64,000 nt of DNA from Pontibacillus halophilus JSM 076056 = DSM 19796 (GTDB lineage Bacteria; Bacillota; Bacilli; Bacillales; BH030062), in NCBI RefSeq assembly GCF_000425205.1, contig NZ_AULI01000015.1, forward strand, positions 1 through 64,000, read 5' to 3'. Shown here piece after piece: positions 1 to 8,860 of the stretch (position 1 is the stretch's first letter; each line of letters begins with the position of its first letter). The position numbers were made by a program, and so were the translations under genes. The notes under the pieces were generated by a model that was given only the letters and a program-made list of their open reading frames with translations, searched no databases and was not told where the DNA came from.

Positions 1-417
1 AACTATCACTAATTTTACGTCAGTACCACTCTTTATCGCTTAACTATCACTAATTTTACGTCAGTACCAACCTTTATTACTTGAGTTTGTATAGTCAATA
101 TCGCTTCTTTAGATCGAACTATCACTAATCTTACATCAATATCACACTTTTTTGGCTAACTATCACTAATTTTACGCCAGTATAACCCTCTGCCACCCAA
201 GTATCACTAATTCTACGCTTTGAACGGTTTGCGGTGAGACAACGCTATTTTCTTAGGTTTCCCCCCTTATTTAAGATGAATTATCACTAATTTTACGTTC
301 GCATCTGGAAATATTGGTCAACTATCACTGATTATACGGGTTATCAACATAAGACTGCGCTTAACTATCACTAATTTTACGTCAGTAATCACCCAATTTT
401 ATTTCTATCACTACTTT
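1..417. repeat. Iteron array of the plasmid replication origin
   Basis: Eight copies of a 19-bp direct repeat (consensus AACTATCACTAATTTTACG) lie at about 1-19, 42-60, 117-135, 158-176, 199-217, 279-297, 320-338 and 363-381, with a partial ninth at 403-417. Several are followed by GTCAGTA. Directly upstream of a Rep_3 initiator gene such repeats are the expected binding sites of the initiator, serving origin function and copy-number control. Spacing is irregular (21-62 bp between repeats). The array starts at base 1, so more copies may lie outside the window. Confidence 0.9.
341..349 (+). promoter_or_regulatory. Candidate DnaA box in the iteron region
   Basis: TTATCAACA differs from the DnaA consensus TTATCCACA at one base and sits between two iterons just upstream of rep. 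Iteron plasmids often need host DnaA. A single match of this length can occur by chance. Confidence 0.4.
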
Positions 418-419
418 GT

Positions 420-425
420 TATAAT
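420..425 (+). promoter_or_regulatory. Probable -10 box of the rep promoter
   Basis: TATAAT lies 27 bases upstream of the TTG start of rep and overlaps the end of the last, partial iteron. This is the usual layout for autorepression by an iteron-binding initiator. No convincing -35 box is visible at 17 bp. Confidence 0.5.
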
Positions 426-452
426 GGTGATAATAGATTGGTGGTGTAGACT

Positions 453-1628
453 TTGTTAAACAAACCTAAAGTTACAAATAAGGTCACGAAATCTAATGAA
501 TTAATTGAATCTACATATAAATTAACCTTACAAGAACATCGCATCATCTCTTCACTAATAAGCTTGGTGCAACCTTCAGATCAGCACTTCCAACTGTATA
601 GGTTTAAAGTTAAAGATTTTGCTGAAATGATAGGTGTAAAAGGCGATATGTACACCTATATAAAGAAGATTGTTACTGATTTACAAGAGAAAACCGTCTC
701 TATTCCCACCGAAAAGTCAACGTTAGTAGTCAATTGGTTAGCGAGTGCGGAATACTTCGACAAAGAGGGCGAGGTTGAGTTAGAAATATCGAATAAGTTG
801 AAACCTTACCTCCTAGAGTTGAAGGAGCGTTTTACTACTTATCATCTCCAACATATTCTGCATTTAAGTTCTGCTCACTCAGTACGTATTTACGAGCTAT
901 TAAAGCAATATCAATACATACGTACCAAGCAAAGAGAAATTAGTTTACAGACCTTGAGGGAATGGTTGGGTTTTGTTGATGAGAATGCAGGCAAGTATAA
1001 ACAGTATGGCCACTTTAAGAATAAGATCCTCAAAGTAGCACAAAAGGAACTTAGTGAACACACGGATATTTCCTTTGAATTTGAAGAGATAAAAGAAGGT
1101 AGAAAGGTAGTAGGGATTCGGTTCTTTATAAAAAGCAACAAATCATCACAGAAAGATGACAACATAGAGTCACAAGAACTAATACCAAAACAAGGTGTCC
1201 CTCAGAATATACATACAACAGATGATACCTTCTTCAACCATATTAATTCGATTACTTCAAAGAGAGGGTACAGCTTTGACCGACAAGCTTTCAATCGTTG
1301 TATAGAAATGGCAACACAAATATATGCAGACCAGGCATATAAAGAGCTCGAGAAGGCTGTGGTTTATGTCAATGCCAACAATAAGACCGAAAATCCAGTT
1401 GGTCTAGTCATACATCTCTTACAAACCAAATACGAATTAGCGTTTAAAGAAGGAGTGGTTGAAAGTATGCCTGTTCCTTCCAGTCACTCTCGCAACATAA
1501 TACCAGGTTGGTACAATCAACAATTGGACTTATTTGGAGATAAGACAGCTGAGTCTCCTAAAGAAGATAAAGATTATCCATCCTCTGAGGAAGCAGCGGA
1601 GTTATTGAAAGACCTACAAAACTTATAA
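453..1628 (+). CDS. rep: Rep_3 family plasmid replication initiator
   Basis: 391-residue protein of the RepA/RepB (Rep_3) superfamily, which binds iterons and opens the plasmid origin. The N-terminal half has the family pattern: a NELIES element followed by LTLQEHRII near residue 30, and the winged-helix segment with SVRIYELLKQY near residue 145. The second winged helix follows, to about residue 230. The C-terminal 160 residues are less conserved and include an acidic tail. The start is TTG, with a GGTGGTG-like ribosome site. It lies just downstream of the iteron array, so it is almost certainly the cognate initiator. A strong terminator follows. Family assignment is confident; the role of the C-terminal extension is unknown. 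Confidence 0.92.
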   Translation: MLNKPKVTNKVTKSNELIESTYKLTLQEHRIISSLISLVQPSDQHFQLYRFKVKDFAEMIGVKGDMYTYIKKIVTDLQEKTVSIPTEKSTLVVNWLASAEYFDKEGEVELEISNKLKPYLLELKERFTTYHLQHILHLSSAHSVRIYELLKQYQYIRTKQREISLQTLREWLGFVDENAGKYKQYGHFKNKILKVAQKELSEHTDISFEFEEIKEGRKVVGIRFFIKSNKSSQKDDNIESQELIPKQGVPQNIHTTDDTFFNHINSITSKRGYSFDRQAFNRCIEMATQIYADQAYKELEKAVVYVNANNKTENPVGLVIHLLQTKYELAFKEGVVESMPVPSSHSRNIIPGWYNQQLDLFGDKTAESPKEDKDYPSSEEAAELLKDLQNL

Positions 1629-1653
1629 CATGAGCAGTACTACGTCAGTATAC

Positions 1654-1695
1654 AAAAAGTGCGAGTTATCTAATTTCAGATAGCTCGCACTTTTT
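1654..1695. terminator. Bidirectional terminator between rep and the M50 protease gene
   Basis: An 18-base inverted repeat (arms AAAAAGTGCGAGTTATCT and its near complement, six-base loop) has A-run and T-run on opposite sides. It can end both rep (plus) and the convergent gene ending at 1699 (minus). Confidence 0.9.
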
Positions 1696-1698
1696 ATT

Positions 1699-2424
1699 CT
1701 ATAGATTTACCAATTGTATGGATTGATAAGCAAAGTAAAGCGCTTGGATACTAAATAGCACTCCCCAAAACGGGGCCGGTATTTTAGTATAAGACGCCAG
1801 TGAGGATGTATCACCTGCTTCTTTAGGTGTTCGCAAACTCATACGTAGGATACCTAGGGCAGTCGTGATTGACTCCAAGAACAGAAAAGTAACTAACGCT
1901 GTTATTACAGTATTGATCCATAAGTGGTCTTGATAGTAAATTAAAGCGGAGAACATGGCGATAAATGATAGCGACCAAAAAGCCCCGTAAATGTTCCTAA
2001 TCCAAACAAGCAAACTTAACAGCACTATGATCAAGTAGCTAAATAAGAGGATTACGACGTGACCGGATGATACTAGATAGATAGAAATGAAAGCGATGAA
2101 TGAACTGAATGGATAACCAGCCAATGAAACGATTATCCGAGGGATCCATCCTCTTATGCCACTCATCGTGTGTGAAATTGCTACACCTTCGGAATTAGAA
2201 TACAATTCAATCCGGCTTGTCCGATTTCCAAGCAATAGAGCTACCAATGCATGGCCCAGCTCATGGAACAGGGTATTAAAATTAGACAAGTACTGAAGCA
2301 ACTTTGTTCCAATGGTTATATTCGTGTATCTTTCAATATAATGAACAACTATCTTAGCGATTATTGTTACGACTAAAACGTTTATAAAGGTTATGTTAGA
2401 CAATTCATCACTTCCTACATGCAT
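1699..2424 (-). CDS. M50B-like membrane metalloprotease family protein
   Basis: 241 residues and strongly hydrophobic, with about five or six membrane segments. The zinc-protease motif HELGHAL sits near residue 54, after the first membrane helix, as in the peptidase M50B-like family. The C-terminal segment DTSSLASYTKIPAPFWG also fits that family, in which an Asp near the C-terminal end is typical. Bacterial members are poorly characterised; the predicted role is cleavage of a membrane protein or simply a membrane function. It is the last gene of a minus-strand group beginning near 6.8 kb. The ATG at 2424 is used, but a TTG eight codons later follows AGGAAGTGA and could be the real start. Substrate unknown. 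Confidence 0.7.
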   Translation of the reverse strand: MHVGSDELSNITFINVLVVTIIAKIVVHYIERYTNITIGTKLLQYLSNFNTLFHELGHALVALLLGNRTSRIELYSNSEGVAISHTMSGIRGWIPRIIVSLAGYPFSSFIAFISIYLVSSGHVVILLFSYLIIVLLSLLVWIRNIYGAFWSLSFIAMFSALIYYQDHLWINTVITALVTFLFLESITTALGILRMSLRTPKEAGDTSSLASYTKIPAPFWGVLFSIQALYFAYQSIQLVNL

Positions 2425-2453
2425 TTATGTACCTTTTGTGAGATTATTCATCA

Positions 2454-3023
2454 TCACTTTTTAGCTTCAATCTTTTTTAGGTCTACAATCATATTTATCA
2501 ATTCTTCACGCTCGATTAGTCGTATCGTGTTGGGGACCGCCAAATTCATGGCAGGCTTTGTATATCTGCTGTTTGTAACGACCCACCCGGCCTTTGCGCT
2601 GTAATATGCTTTAGCTGCAGCCAATTCCTGTACAGCTGATATTCCTACAGGTTTTGAATAACGTTTGGCTTGAATAGCTATAATGCCTTCTTCTCCTTTA
2701 AGCAATAAATCAGCACCATAATCACCGCTACCTGGTGTTACCTTTACATTATATCCTTGAGCCTTAAATAATTCGGCTAAGTACCTTTCAAACTCGTTCC
2801 CATCCATTTTGTCTATATCCCCTATGCCCGATAAACGAAGCTTCTTCTGATACCGCTTTTTCTTTGCTGACAATATGAACATGAAGATTATCCATGCGAT
2901 AACCAACCCAATTAAAGCCATGGTAATTGAGCCGAAAACCATCGTTAGGGATATGAATACGAACAAAGCGAGAGCGGACCAAGGATCCATGGTGTCTTTT
3001 TTAGACTTAGCCATTTGTTTCAT
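2454..3023 (-). CDS. Membrane-anchored Mrr-type restriction endonuclease-like protein
   Basis: 189 residues. Residues 15-50 form two hydrophobic helices; residues 75-185 match the Mrr_cat (restriction endonuclease type IV) fold. Visible catalytic features are GADLLLKG followed by IAIQAKRY, the D-x(n)-QxK signature of the PD-(D/E)xK superfamily, and the N-terminal DGNEFERYLAELF helix. Membrane-tethered Mrr-like proteins are common in Firmicutes; proposed roles include cleavage of modified or foreign DNA, but few are tested. The gene is 10 bases downstream of the next one and probably co-transcribed with topoisomerase III. The start is either ATG 3023 or ATG 3014; spacing to AAAGGTAG does not decide. 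Confidence 0.8.
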   Translation of the reverse strand: MKQMAKSKKDTMDPWSALALFVFISLTMVFGSITMALIGLVIAWIIFMFILSAKKKRYQKKLRLSGIGDIDKMDGNEFERYLAELFKAQGYNVKVTPGSGDYGADLLLKGEEGIIAIQAKRYSKPVGISAVQELAAAKAYYSAKAGWVVTNSRYTKPAMNLAVPNTIRLIEREELINMIVDLKKIEAKK

Positions 3024-3032
3024 CTACCTTTC

Positions 3033-3425
3033 TTAATCCTGGAATAAGGATAGTTGGTTAAACGTTTCTTCTGTTTTCTCTGTTTCATTGTGAACTCCAG
3101 TGGTTGGCGGTGCTTCCTTTGGTGCTTTAACATGCACTTCTTTCTCTTCTGTTAGACAATAACTGAGGTTGTTCTCTTTTAAGACGGTTGTGTAATGTTC
3201 AAGAGCCTCCTCAAAAGGCTTCTGCCCCCCTCTACGCAATGCTCGGAGGGTATCTAGTGATATGATAATCTCTCCATCTTTTAATTTGCCTGTATAGGCT
3301 AATTGGCCTTTCTCTTTAATGGTTTCCTCAATCACTTCTACTTCACATTCAATGTCTGCAGACTTCTGTTCAAGAATGTAATTATACCAATCTAAAATAT
3401 AGCTTCTTTTCATCTTGTACTCCAT
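3033..3425 (-). CDS. Hypothetical protein, 130 aa
   Basis: No family recognised. Soluble, charged protein with a Thr/Glu-rich tail after residue 100. The middle (residues 40-85) looks like an alpha/beta segment, including GEIIISLDTLRALRRGG. The start ATG follows AGAGGG at good spacing. It lies between topoisomerase III and the Mrr-like nuclease on the same strand, so it is probably part of the same transcript. It contains no cysteines of note and no signal peptide. Confidence 0.6.
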   Translation of the reverse strand: MEYKMKRSYILDWYNYILEQKSADIECEVEVIEETIKEKGQLAYTGKLKDGEIIISLDTLRALRRGGQKPFEEALEHYTTVLKENNLSYCLTEEKEVHVKAPKEAPPTTGVHNETEKTEETFNQLSLFQD

Positions 3426-3483
3426 CAGATCCCTCTTTTATCTGTTCATTGACAATACATACAAGTGCTTAAATGAAGCGGTT

Positions 3484-5646
3484 CTACTTCACTTTCGAGT
3501 TATTAAACTCAAGTTTGATTTTGTTTTCTTTCTTATCGTATAACAAGTAAGCATCGAATGGTCGTTTTCCTTTAAAACCTTTAATGAGGTTGGTTTTACC
3601 CGCAGAGAGTAACTTCTTGATGTTCGGTTTGGTAATCGTCTTACCACAGAATTTTTTCGGTAAGGAGAAACGACACCCGGAAGAACTATATCCATCGCAT
3701 CCATAAAACTCTTTGCGCTCGATAACGTTTTCACCGCACAGAGGGCATTTTCCAACAGTAAGAGAGTCTTCTACCTCATTAACGTCAAACGTCCATTGTA
3801 ATGAGCGTGTCTTAGCGTGATTAACGATGTTTGAAGCGGCTTTCATCGAGGACTCTAAGAATGGCTTCTTGTGCTTTTTACCGCTACCTATCCCCTCTAA
3901 GTAACTTTCCCATTTCCCTGTCATAATTGGAGACGTTATTAGATGGTCCCCTATGGCATCGATTAGAGTTAGACCGATACTTGTGACAAATACCTTGTTC
4001 TTCTTGACCTCAATATATTGTTTCGTCCTTAACTTTTCTATAATACCAGCTCGAGTAGCTGATGTGCCCAAGGATAAATCCTTGTTAGAGTAGCCTTCCT
4101 TGTCTTCTATGTAGCTACCAATATTACTTAGCACATTAATTAAATTCCCCAGGGTGAAGCGTTTTGGAGGTTGCGTCTTCTTTTCTAGTGTTTCCACGTC
4201 TTCTACCGTACCAGTTGCCCCTTCCTTAAGCGGAGGAATCTTCTGTTTAATATCGTCATTATCACCATCTGAGTCTTCGTCTTCTAATGAGCTGTATACA
4301 ACCTTCCATCCTTCGTGAATAACCTCGGTTCCTTTTGTCTTATAGAAGAGCCTGTCAGCCACTGAGGTGATGATTTCAGTATTACTTATTACAGCGTCAT
4401 CATAATGTGCAGCTATAAAGGAACGAGCGATTATATCGTAAATCCGCTTCTCATTTAACGTAAGGTTTTCTAGGTCTGGAATGGTATCCGTAGGGATAAT
4501 TGCGTAATGATCATCGACCTTCGAAGCATCAACAAATCGTTTATCACTCGAAATGTCTTGTATAGGACTAGGAAGAAAACCTCCATATTCGTTTAATGAA
4601 GACAATTTATTCAGCACAGAAGGGAACTCACTGGCTTCTTCTGATGTAACATGCTTGCTGTTGCTTCGGGGATAGGAGATAAAGGATTTTAAATAAAGAG
4701 ACTCAGCTATATCCAAAGCTTCATTTGGCGAGAACTGATACTTTCTATTAGCAATTGTGAGTAAGCTATCTAAATTCAAAAGATAAGGCGGTCTGACGTT
4801 TTTCGATTCTTGTTTAACTGATTTGACTGTAGAAGGCTTTCCTTTGGAGAAAGACGCCACCTTATCAGCATCCTCTCTTTTATCTAAGCGGTCCGCTTTA
4901 GAGTTAAAGCATTTCCCTTTGTACACCTGGCCATCGGAATTAAACGTAGCCCACACTTCATAATAAGGTGTGCTTTTGAAGTCCTTAATTGCAAGCTCCC
5001 TTTCTACTAAAACCTTGAGTAAGGGGGTTTGCACCCGACCAATGGAAAACACGTTCCTTTTAAAACCATGCTTCTGGAGAAGCGTTGTAAAAGCTCTCGA
5101 ACCATTTAATCCGATTAGCCAGTCGGAAACTGACCGAGCGTGCGCTTCATGATAATAATTAATACTGAAAGCATCTTCTTTTAAGTCCATGAACCCTTTG
5201 CTAACTGCTGATTTCGTGAGAGAAGTTATCCATAGTCTCTTCAAAGGCTTTTTGTTACCAGCCATGAGAACTACGTTCCTTACCAAGTACTCCCCTTCGC
5301 GTCCAGCATCTGCGGCCAAGATAATCTCTGAAACACTGTCATCATGGACAAACTTTTTAATCGTATCAAATGCCCGCTTCTTGTGCTTTTCATCACTTAA
5401 TTTGAATTGAAACTTCTCAGGAAGAATAGGCAAACTATCAAACGTCCACTTTCCCCACTCTTCTTTGTATTCAGCGGGTGATTTCAATTCAAATAGATGA
5501 CCGATACAGTGTACAAAAATAGCTCCATTCGGAAAAGTGGAGCTAGGTGCTGCTTCTATATATGGACCTTTTCTTTCATGTTTATAAGGTGAAGCTAGTT
5601 TAAGCATTTGTTTTTCCTTTTCAGCAATGATTAGAGACTTCCCCAA
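3484..5646 (-). CDS. topB: DNA topoisomerase III (type IA)
   Basis: About 720 residues, normal for plasmid/T4SS-linked TopB. The Toprim domain opens with SLIIAEKEKQ and has DAGREGEYL; the active-site tyrosine is in FISYPRSNS; DUF-like acidic insert near residues 455-480; a C-terminal four-cysteine zinc motif (CPLC...CDGYSSSGC) binds single-stranded DNA. It decatenates plasmid DNA and is often found with Gram-positive transfer genes. I choose the TTG at 5646, because AAGGAAGTGG precedes it by about eight bases and the Toprim domain starts right after; the ATG at 5688 has no visible ribosome site. It follows the DUF2325 gene closely. Confidence 0.93.
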   Translation of the reverse strand: MGKSLIIAEKEKQMLKLASPYKHERKGPYIEAAPSSTFPNGAIFVHCIGHLFELKSPAEYKEEWGKWTFDSLPILPEKFQFKLSDEKHKKRAFDTIKKFVHDDSVSEIILAADAGREGEYLVRNVVLMAGNKKPLKRLWITSLTKSAVSKGFMDLKEDAFSINYYHEAHARSVSDWLIGLNGSRAFTTLLQKHGFKRNVFSIGRVQTPLLKVLVERELAIKDFKSTPYYEVWATFNSDGQVYKGKCFNSKADRLDKREDADKVASFSKGKPSTVKSVKQESKNVRPPYLLNLDSLLTIANRKYQFSPNEALDIAESLYLKSFISYPRSNSKHVTSEEASEFPSVLNKLSSLNEYGGFLPSPIQDISSDKRFVDASKVDDHYAIIPTDTIPDLENLTLNEKRIYDIIARSFIAAHYDDAVISNTEIITSVADRLFYKTKGTEVIHEGWKVVYSSLEDEDSDGDNDDIKQKIPPLKEGATGTVEDVETLEKKTQPPKRFTLGNLINVLSNIGSYIEDKEGYSNKDLSLGTSATRAGIIEKLRTKQYIEVKKNKVFVTSIGLTLIDAIGDHLITSPIMTGKWESYLEGIGSGKKHKKPFLESSMKAASNIVNHAKTRSLQWTFDVNEVEDSLTVGKCPLCGENVIERKEFYGCDGYSSSGCRFSLPKKFCGKTITKPNIKKLLSAGKTNLIKGFKGKRPFDAYLLYDKKENKIKLEFNNSKVK

Positions 5647-5691
5647 TAGTAATGCCACTTCCTTGTCTTTTATAGATTCATTCCTCATTAG

Positions 5692-6003
5692 CTAAGCGGA
5701 TAATAAAGTAACTGCTTTGCTAAATGCACCTGTAATGCCACGTCCTTCTTGATAATCAATGGGCTTACTGTAAACATTACATAGATCCTTCATTGCATAC
5801 ATGGATTCATGACAACATGCACCTTGAAGGATGATTACTACATCCGCTTTTCTTACGTACTTTTTATATAGGGTTCTATTCCCTCCACCTTTTACGTGCC
5901 CATCATGGTGTAGTACGTTTACTCCCTCTCTCTTAGCGAGCTTTTCAATAGTTCTTTTATTGTCTCCGCCGATGATTGCAATTGTCTTTTTAGTATTGTT
6001 CAT
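5692..6003 (-). CDS. DUF2325 family protein (copy 1)
   Basis: 103 residues. Matches the DUF2325 pattern: N-terminal beta strand with IGG, then a central ADVVIILQGACCHESM and a C-terminal KPIDYQEGRG. The conserved Cys-x-His is present. The family has no established function; its fold resembles a small Rossmann-like domain. Start ATG follows TTGGAGGAA. A second member of the same family lies at 51740-52048 at the edge of the restriction locus. This copy is just upstream of topoisomerase III. Confidence 0.8.
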   Translation of the reverse strand: MNNTKKTIAIIGGDNKRTIEKLAKREGVNVLHHDGHVKGGGNRTLYKKYVRKADVVIILQGACCHESMYAMKDLCNVYSKPIDYQEGRGITGAFSKAVTLLSA

Positions 6004-6091
6004 TTCTATTCCTCCAATTATGTAATAACTTTAACCAATTGTTTAATTGAGTTGTATTCTAATGCTGTAATTGGAGGATGTCAAACATAAT

Positions 6092-6802
6092 TTAACTTTC
6101 GTTCATTCTTTTTCTTAGTACATTAAAGTCTATAATCCCTTGAGTTATGCCTTTTGTTACTGCGGCTGTACGTGTTTGAGCACCTAACTTACTTTTTATA
6201 CTGTGCACATGGTTTTTTACTGTTAAATGACTTAAATAGAGAGAGTCTCCAATTTCTTGGTCCTTACAGCCATATGCCAACAAATACAGGATTTCTACCT
6301 CTCTCACGGACAATAGGTCTGACTGATATAAAGTTTCCTCAGTATGTGTAACTGTTGTTTCGTGTTTGTTCCTCTTAATCTTTAAATATTCTTCCACTAA
6401 AGAGTTCGTGGCATCGTGATGAAGGTAAACTCCTCCATCTTCCATTACGGAGATCGCTTCTAGAAATATCGGTATACTCAAGTTACTCGGAAGGAAAGCT
6501 TGCACACCGTGCATAAGCAAGTTTGGTATGATATTGAGATTCTCTTCCTTAGATAAAATCATAATTTTAGTACGCAATAGTTTTGAGTGAATTTCTTCAA
6601 TTAATCGTTGGCTGTTTGGCTGCATATTAGACAGGACCATTAATATTAAGTCTGGATTCTCTTCTGTTATGTCACTCATGAATGTGGGTGTATTTATCTC
6701 CGGATATATTGTTATCGTTTTACCCTCTATCTCTAGGATGCGCTTTAATCCTTCTGCCAATATTACATCTTTTTCTAAAATCGCGACGTTGCGGATTGCC
6801 AT
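6092..6802 (-). CDS. LuxR-type response-regulator-like transcription factor
   Basis: 236 residues. The C-terminal 65 residues form a NarL/LuxR helix-turn-helix (LSVREVEILYLLAYG, then HLTVKNHVHSIKSKLG). Residues 1-125 look like a receiver domain, but the usual phospho-acceptor site (LMDxxMP) reads ILMVLSNMQP, with Val in place of Asp. It may therefore work without phosphorylation. The ATG at 6802 follows AAAGGTGG. A terminator-like leader precedes the gene. It is divergent from the genes at 7.0-8.8 kb. A role in controlling plasmid genes is inference; targets are unknown. Confidence 0.8.
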   Translation of the reverse strand: MAIRNVAILEKDVILAEGLKRILEIEGKTITIYPEINTPTFMSDITEENPDLILMVLSNMQPNSQRLIEEIHSKLLRTKIMILSKEENLNIIPNLLMHGVQAFLPSNLSIPIFLEAISVMEDGGVYLHHDATNSLVEEYLKIKRNKHETTVTHTEETLYQSDLLSVREVEILYLLAYGCKDQEIGDSLYLSHLTVKNHVHSIKSKLGAQTRTAAVTKGITQGIIDFNVLRKRMNES

Positions 6803-6821
6803 AGGAACCACCTTTTTCCAT

Positions 6822-6882
6822 AAAAAAATCCCCCTACTCGAGTACCATAGAAGGAAGTTCTATGGAACAAAAATAGAGGGAC
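6822..6882 (-). promoter_or_regulatory. Leader attenuator-type hairpin before the LuxR-type gene
   Basis: Read on the minus strand, a two-tier hairpin (outer arms TCCCTCTA/TAGGGGGA, inner arms CCATAGAA/TTCTATGG) runs directly into seven T residues, then the ribosome site and ATG about 20 bases on. It is an intrinsic terminator pointing into the gene it precedes, so it fits attenuation or antitermination. Confidence 0.7.
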
Positions 6883-7061
6883 TCTCTTAATCTATTGAAT
6901 TTTGTTGTTCTTTACTTTTTATATCACCAATTAATTATATTATTTATGTTGCCTGATATCAATATGAAGCGGGAATAAGCGGTGAATACAAGAATTGACT
7001 TTTTATTTACTTTCGGTTAAGTTTATTACAAGAATGACACTACAAAAGATGAGGTGAAAAC

Positions 7062-8033
7062 ATGTTAAATGATGTACTGCACTTATTTCATGCAAGGCAA
7101 ATGTATAAACAAGGATATAGAAGTGGATTACCAGGGCTTATAGCTTTGCTGCTTGTAGCTGGTTTCATCTTTTTCTTTGAAGAAGTTGTGTCAGTCTTAA
7201 ACTTTATTCAAGTCATCCCTTTGTTAGAGCAAATTGGGCTTATAACTAATAGTCCAGATCAAACTTTTGAAAACATCCTTGTTACTTTAATAATTGGGAC
7301 CATTGTTATGTTTGCGTTAGGTTTACTGGCTATTATACTTATACCTATCATTCCTTTCTTTGGTTATCTGTACTTGGCTGTAATGACTATAATATTATCT
7401 CCATTCATCCTCCTACACTTTGTATTAAGCGGGATTAGAGGAACAAAACGTTGGAAAAAGAAAACACTTTGTAAGAAAACAGCTGAAGTAAATAAAGATG
7501 TGGTTGTAAAAGAAATGAACCGCATGCCGACTAAAGAGAATTCTCCATTTTACATAGGTGTAACGAAAGATGACCGCGATTTCATTATCGTTCCTCATCT
7601 TGCTGAACCAGGAGAAGAAGAGTTCATAAAAGGGCAAAGAGTGGATGTTTATAGATATAGAAATGACTATAAGTATAGATTTGCACCTTTTCAAATGAAA
7701 GAACCGTTACAATTATTAGATGTAAATGACTTTGACTATATTATTGAGCCTAAATTTAGTCATTTGATAGAGTATGTAACCGACTATGCCAAATCTAATT
7801 CCCTTACTGAATATCGCGATCCCTGGAACAGAAAAAACCCATTACTCATTAGCTTCAAAGAATATGTAGACCAAGAATGGGAGAAGCATACGGACGAATA
7901 TAATAACAAATTAGAGGAACTATTAGATAAACTACATCAAGCAAACGACCCTAATAGAACGGATTATCCGAAACAAGTGGAACAAATCAAGTTAGAATTG
8001 AAAGAACTACAAACTAAATATCAGACTATATAA
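7062..8033 (+). CDS. Membrane protein of unknown function
   Basis: 323 residues. Three or so hydrophobic segments lie between residues 25 and 125, including GLIALLLVAGFIFFF. A soluble domain follows (residues 130-270), and the last 50 residues are a predicted coiled coil. No known family recognised. ATG follows GAGGTG. A plausible promoter (TTGACT, 17 bp, TAAGTT) lies at about 6995-7025. It is the first gene of a two-gene plus-strand unit that diverges from the LuxR-type regulator and faces the transfer operon. Partner of the transfer apparatus is possible but not shown. Confidence 0.65.
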   Translation: MLNDVLHLFHARQMYKQGYRSGLPGLIALLLVAGFIFFFEEVVSVLNFIQVIPLLEQIGLITNSPDQTFENILVTLIIGTIVMFALGLLAIILIPIIPFFGYLYLAVMTIILSPFILLHFVLSGIRGTKRWKKKTLCKKTAEVNKDVVVKEMNRMPTKENSPFYIGVTKDDRDFIIVPHLAEPGEEEFIKGQRVDVYRYRNDYKYRFAPFQMKEPLQLLDVNDFDYIIEPKFSHLIEYVTDYAKSNSLTEYRDPWNRKNPLLISFKEYVDQEWEKHTDEYNNKLEELLDKLHQANDPNRTDYPKQVEQIKLELKELQTKYQTI

Positions 8034-8061
8034 AGACCTAAGAAGTTAAAGGCGGGATTGA

Positions 8062-8784
8062 ATGACGGGTAAACGTAAGAATAGCCGTTCACCGGATATG
8101 CTGTTAAGGATTACTAAACCGCACATCCAACACGTTACTACCGTTAAGGAATGGGATGAATATGCGAGGGCAAACGACTTACCTACTTCACGCATCCTCG
8201 GCCATACTTTCGGTAGTTGGAATGAATTTAAGGAAAGCTTAGGTATACCTGCTAAATCCAGAGAAGGAAGTCCAAATAAGGTATATGACCAAAAGAAGTT
8301 GATTAACATTATTAAGGAACATAGCGATTTCTTTACCTCTAAGAGTGTCTGGAATGAGTATGCGCGCAAGAACCAACTTCCAGTATATGAAGTGTTCTAC
8401 TACCACAAGTTTAAGTGGAAAGACATTCAAGAGATCGCTGGCGTTCCTTACAGTGCTTACACAGATGAAGAGTTACTACAATTGGCGAATGAGTACAAGG
8501 AATACTTAACTTCAAGGGAAGAGTGGGACGAGTTTGCCAAAGAGAACGGTTATCCAAAGTCGGTAACGTTTCACAGGCGTTTTGGTGGTTGGTTTAAATT
8601 TAAGAAGCGCTTATTCGGACGAACCAAGGAGGACCTTCTAAAAATAGCTCGAGAGCATGAACATGCCTTTACTACGAAAAAAGAATGGGATGAGTATTCG
8701 CAAGCCCATCATTTGCCTAAATCCCAAGAATATTACCGCACGTTTGGTAACTGGAATAAAGTTAAATCACTAATTCACACTTAA
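8062..8784 (+). CDS. Protein of four homing-endonuclease-associated (HNH-repeat type) repeats
   Basis: 240 residues made almost entirely of four repeats of about 55 residues, beginning near residues 15, 75, 128 and 185. Each has the pattern of a basic helix, W(D/N)EY/F, LP or YP, then F(G/K)xWxxxK. This matches the homing-endonuclease-associated repeat, a small helical domain thought to bind DNA. No HNH or other nuclease motif is visible, so this is a repeat-only protein. It follows the membrane-protein gene by 28 bases. A DNA-binding role is inferred from the repeat family. Confidence 0.75.
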   Translation: MTGKRKNSRSPDMLLRITKPHIQHVTTVKEWDEYARANDLPTSRILGHTFGSWNEFKESLGIPAKSREGSPNKVYDQKKLINIIKEHSDFFTSKSVWNEYARKNQLPVYEVFYYHKFKWKDIQEIAGVPYSAYTDEELLQLANEYKEYLTSREEWDEFAKENGYPKSVTFHRRFGGWFKFKKRLFGRTKEDLLKIAREHEHAFTTKKEWDEYSQAHHLPKSQEYYRTFGNWNKVKSLIHT

Positions 8785-8812
8785 AAGTTGACTTTTCTAT
8801 AAGTCGAGATTA

Positions 8813-8860
8813 TAAAAGAAGAGAGGATATACCAATTTTTGATATATCCCCTCTTCTTTT
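8813..8860. terminator. Bidirectional terminator between convergent operons
   Basis: AAAAGAAGAG...CTCTTCTTTT inverted repeat with a second inner pairing (GATATA/TATATC) ends the plus-strand gene at 8784 and, on the other strand, the transfer operon that ends at 8859. Confidence 0.85.

Noticed and set aside
1-417. CRISPR-like interpretation of the regular repeats
   Set aside because: Repeats are short (19 bp), imperfect and unevenly spaced, spacers are not uniform, and no cas genes are near; iterons fit much better.
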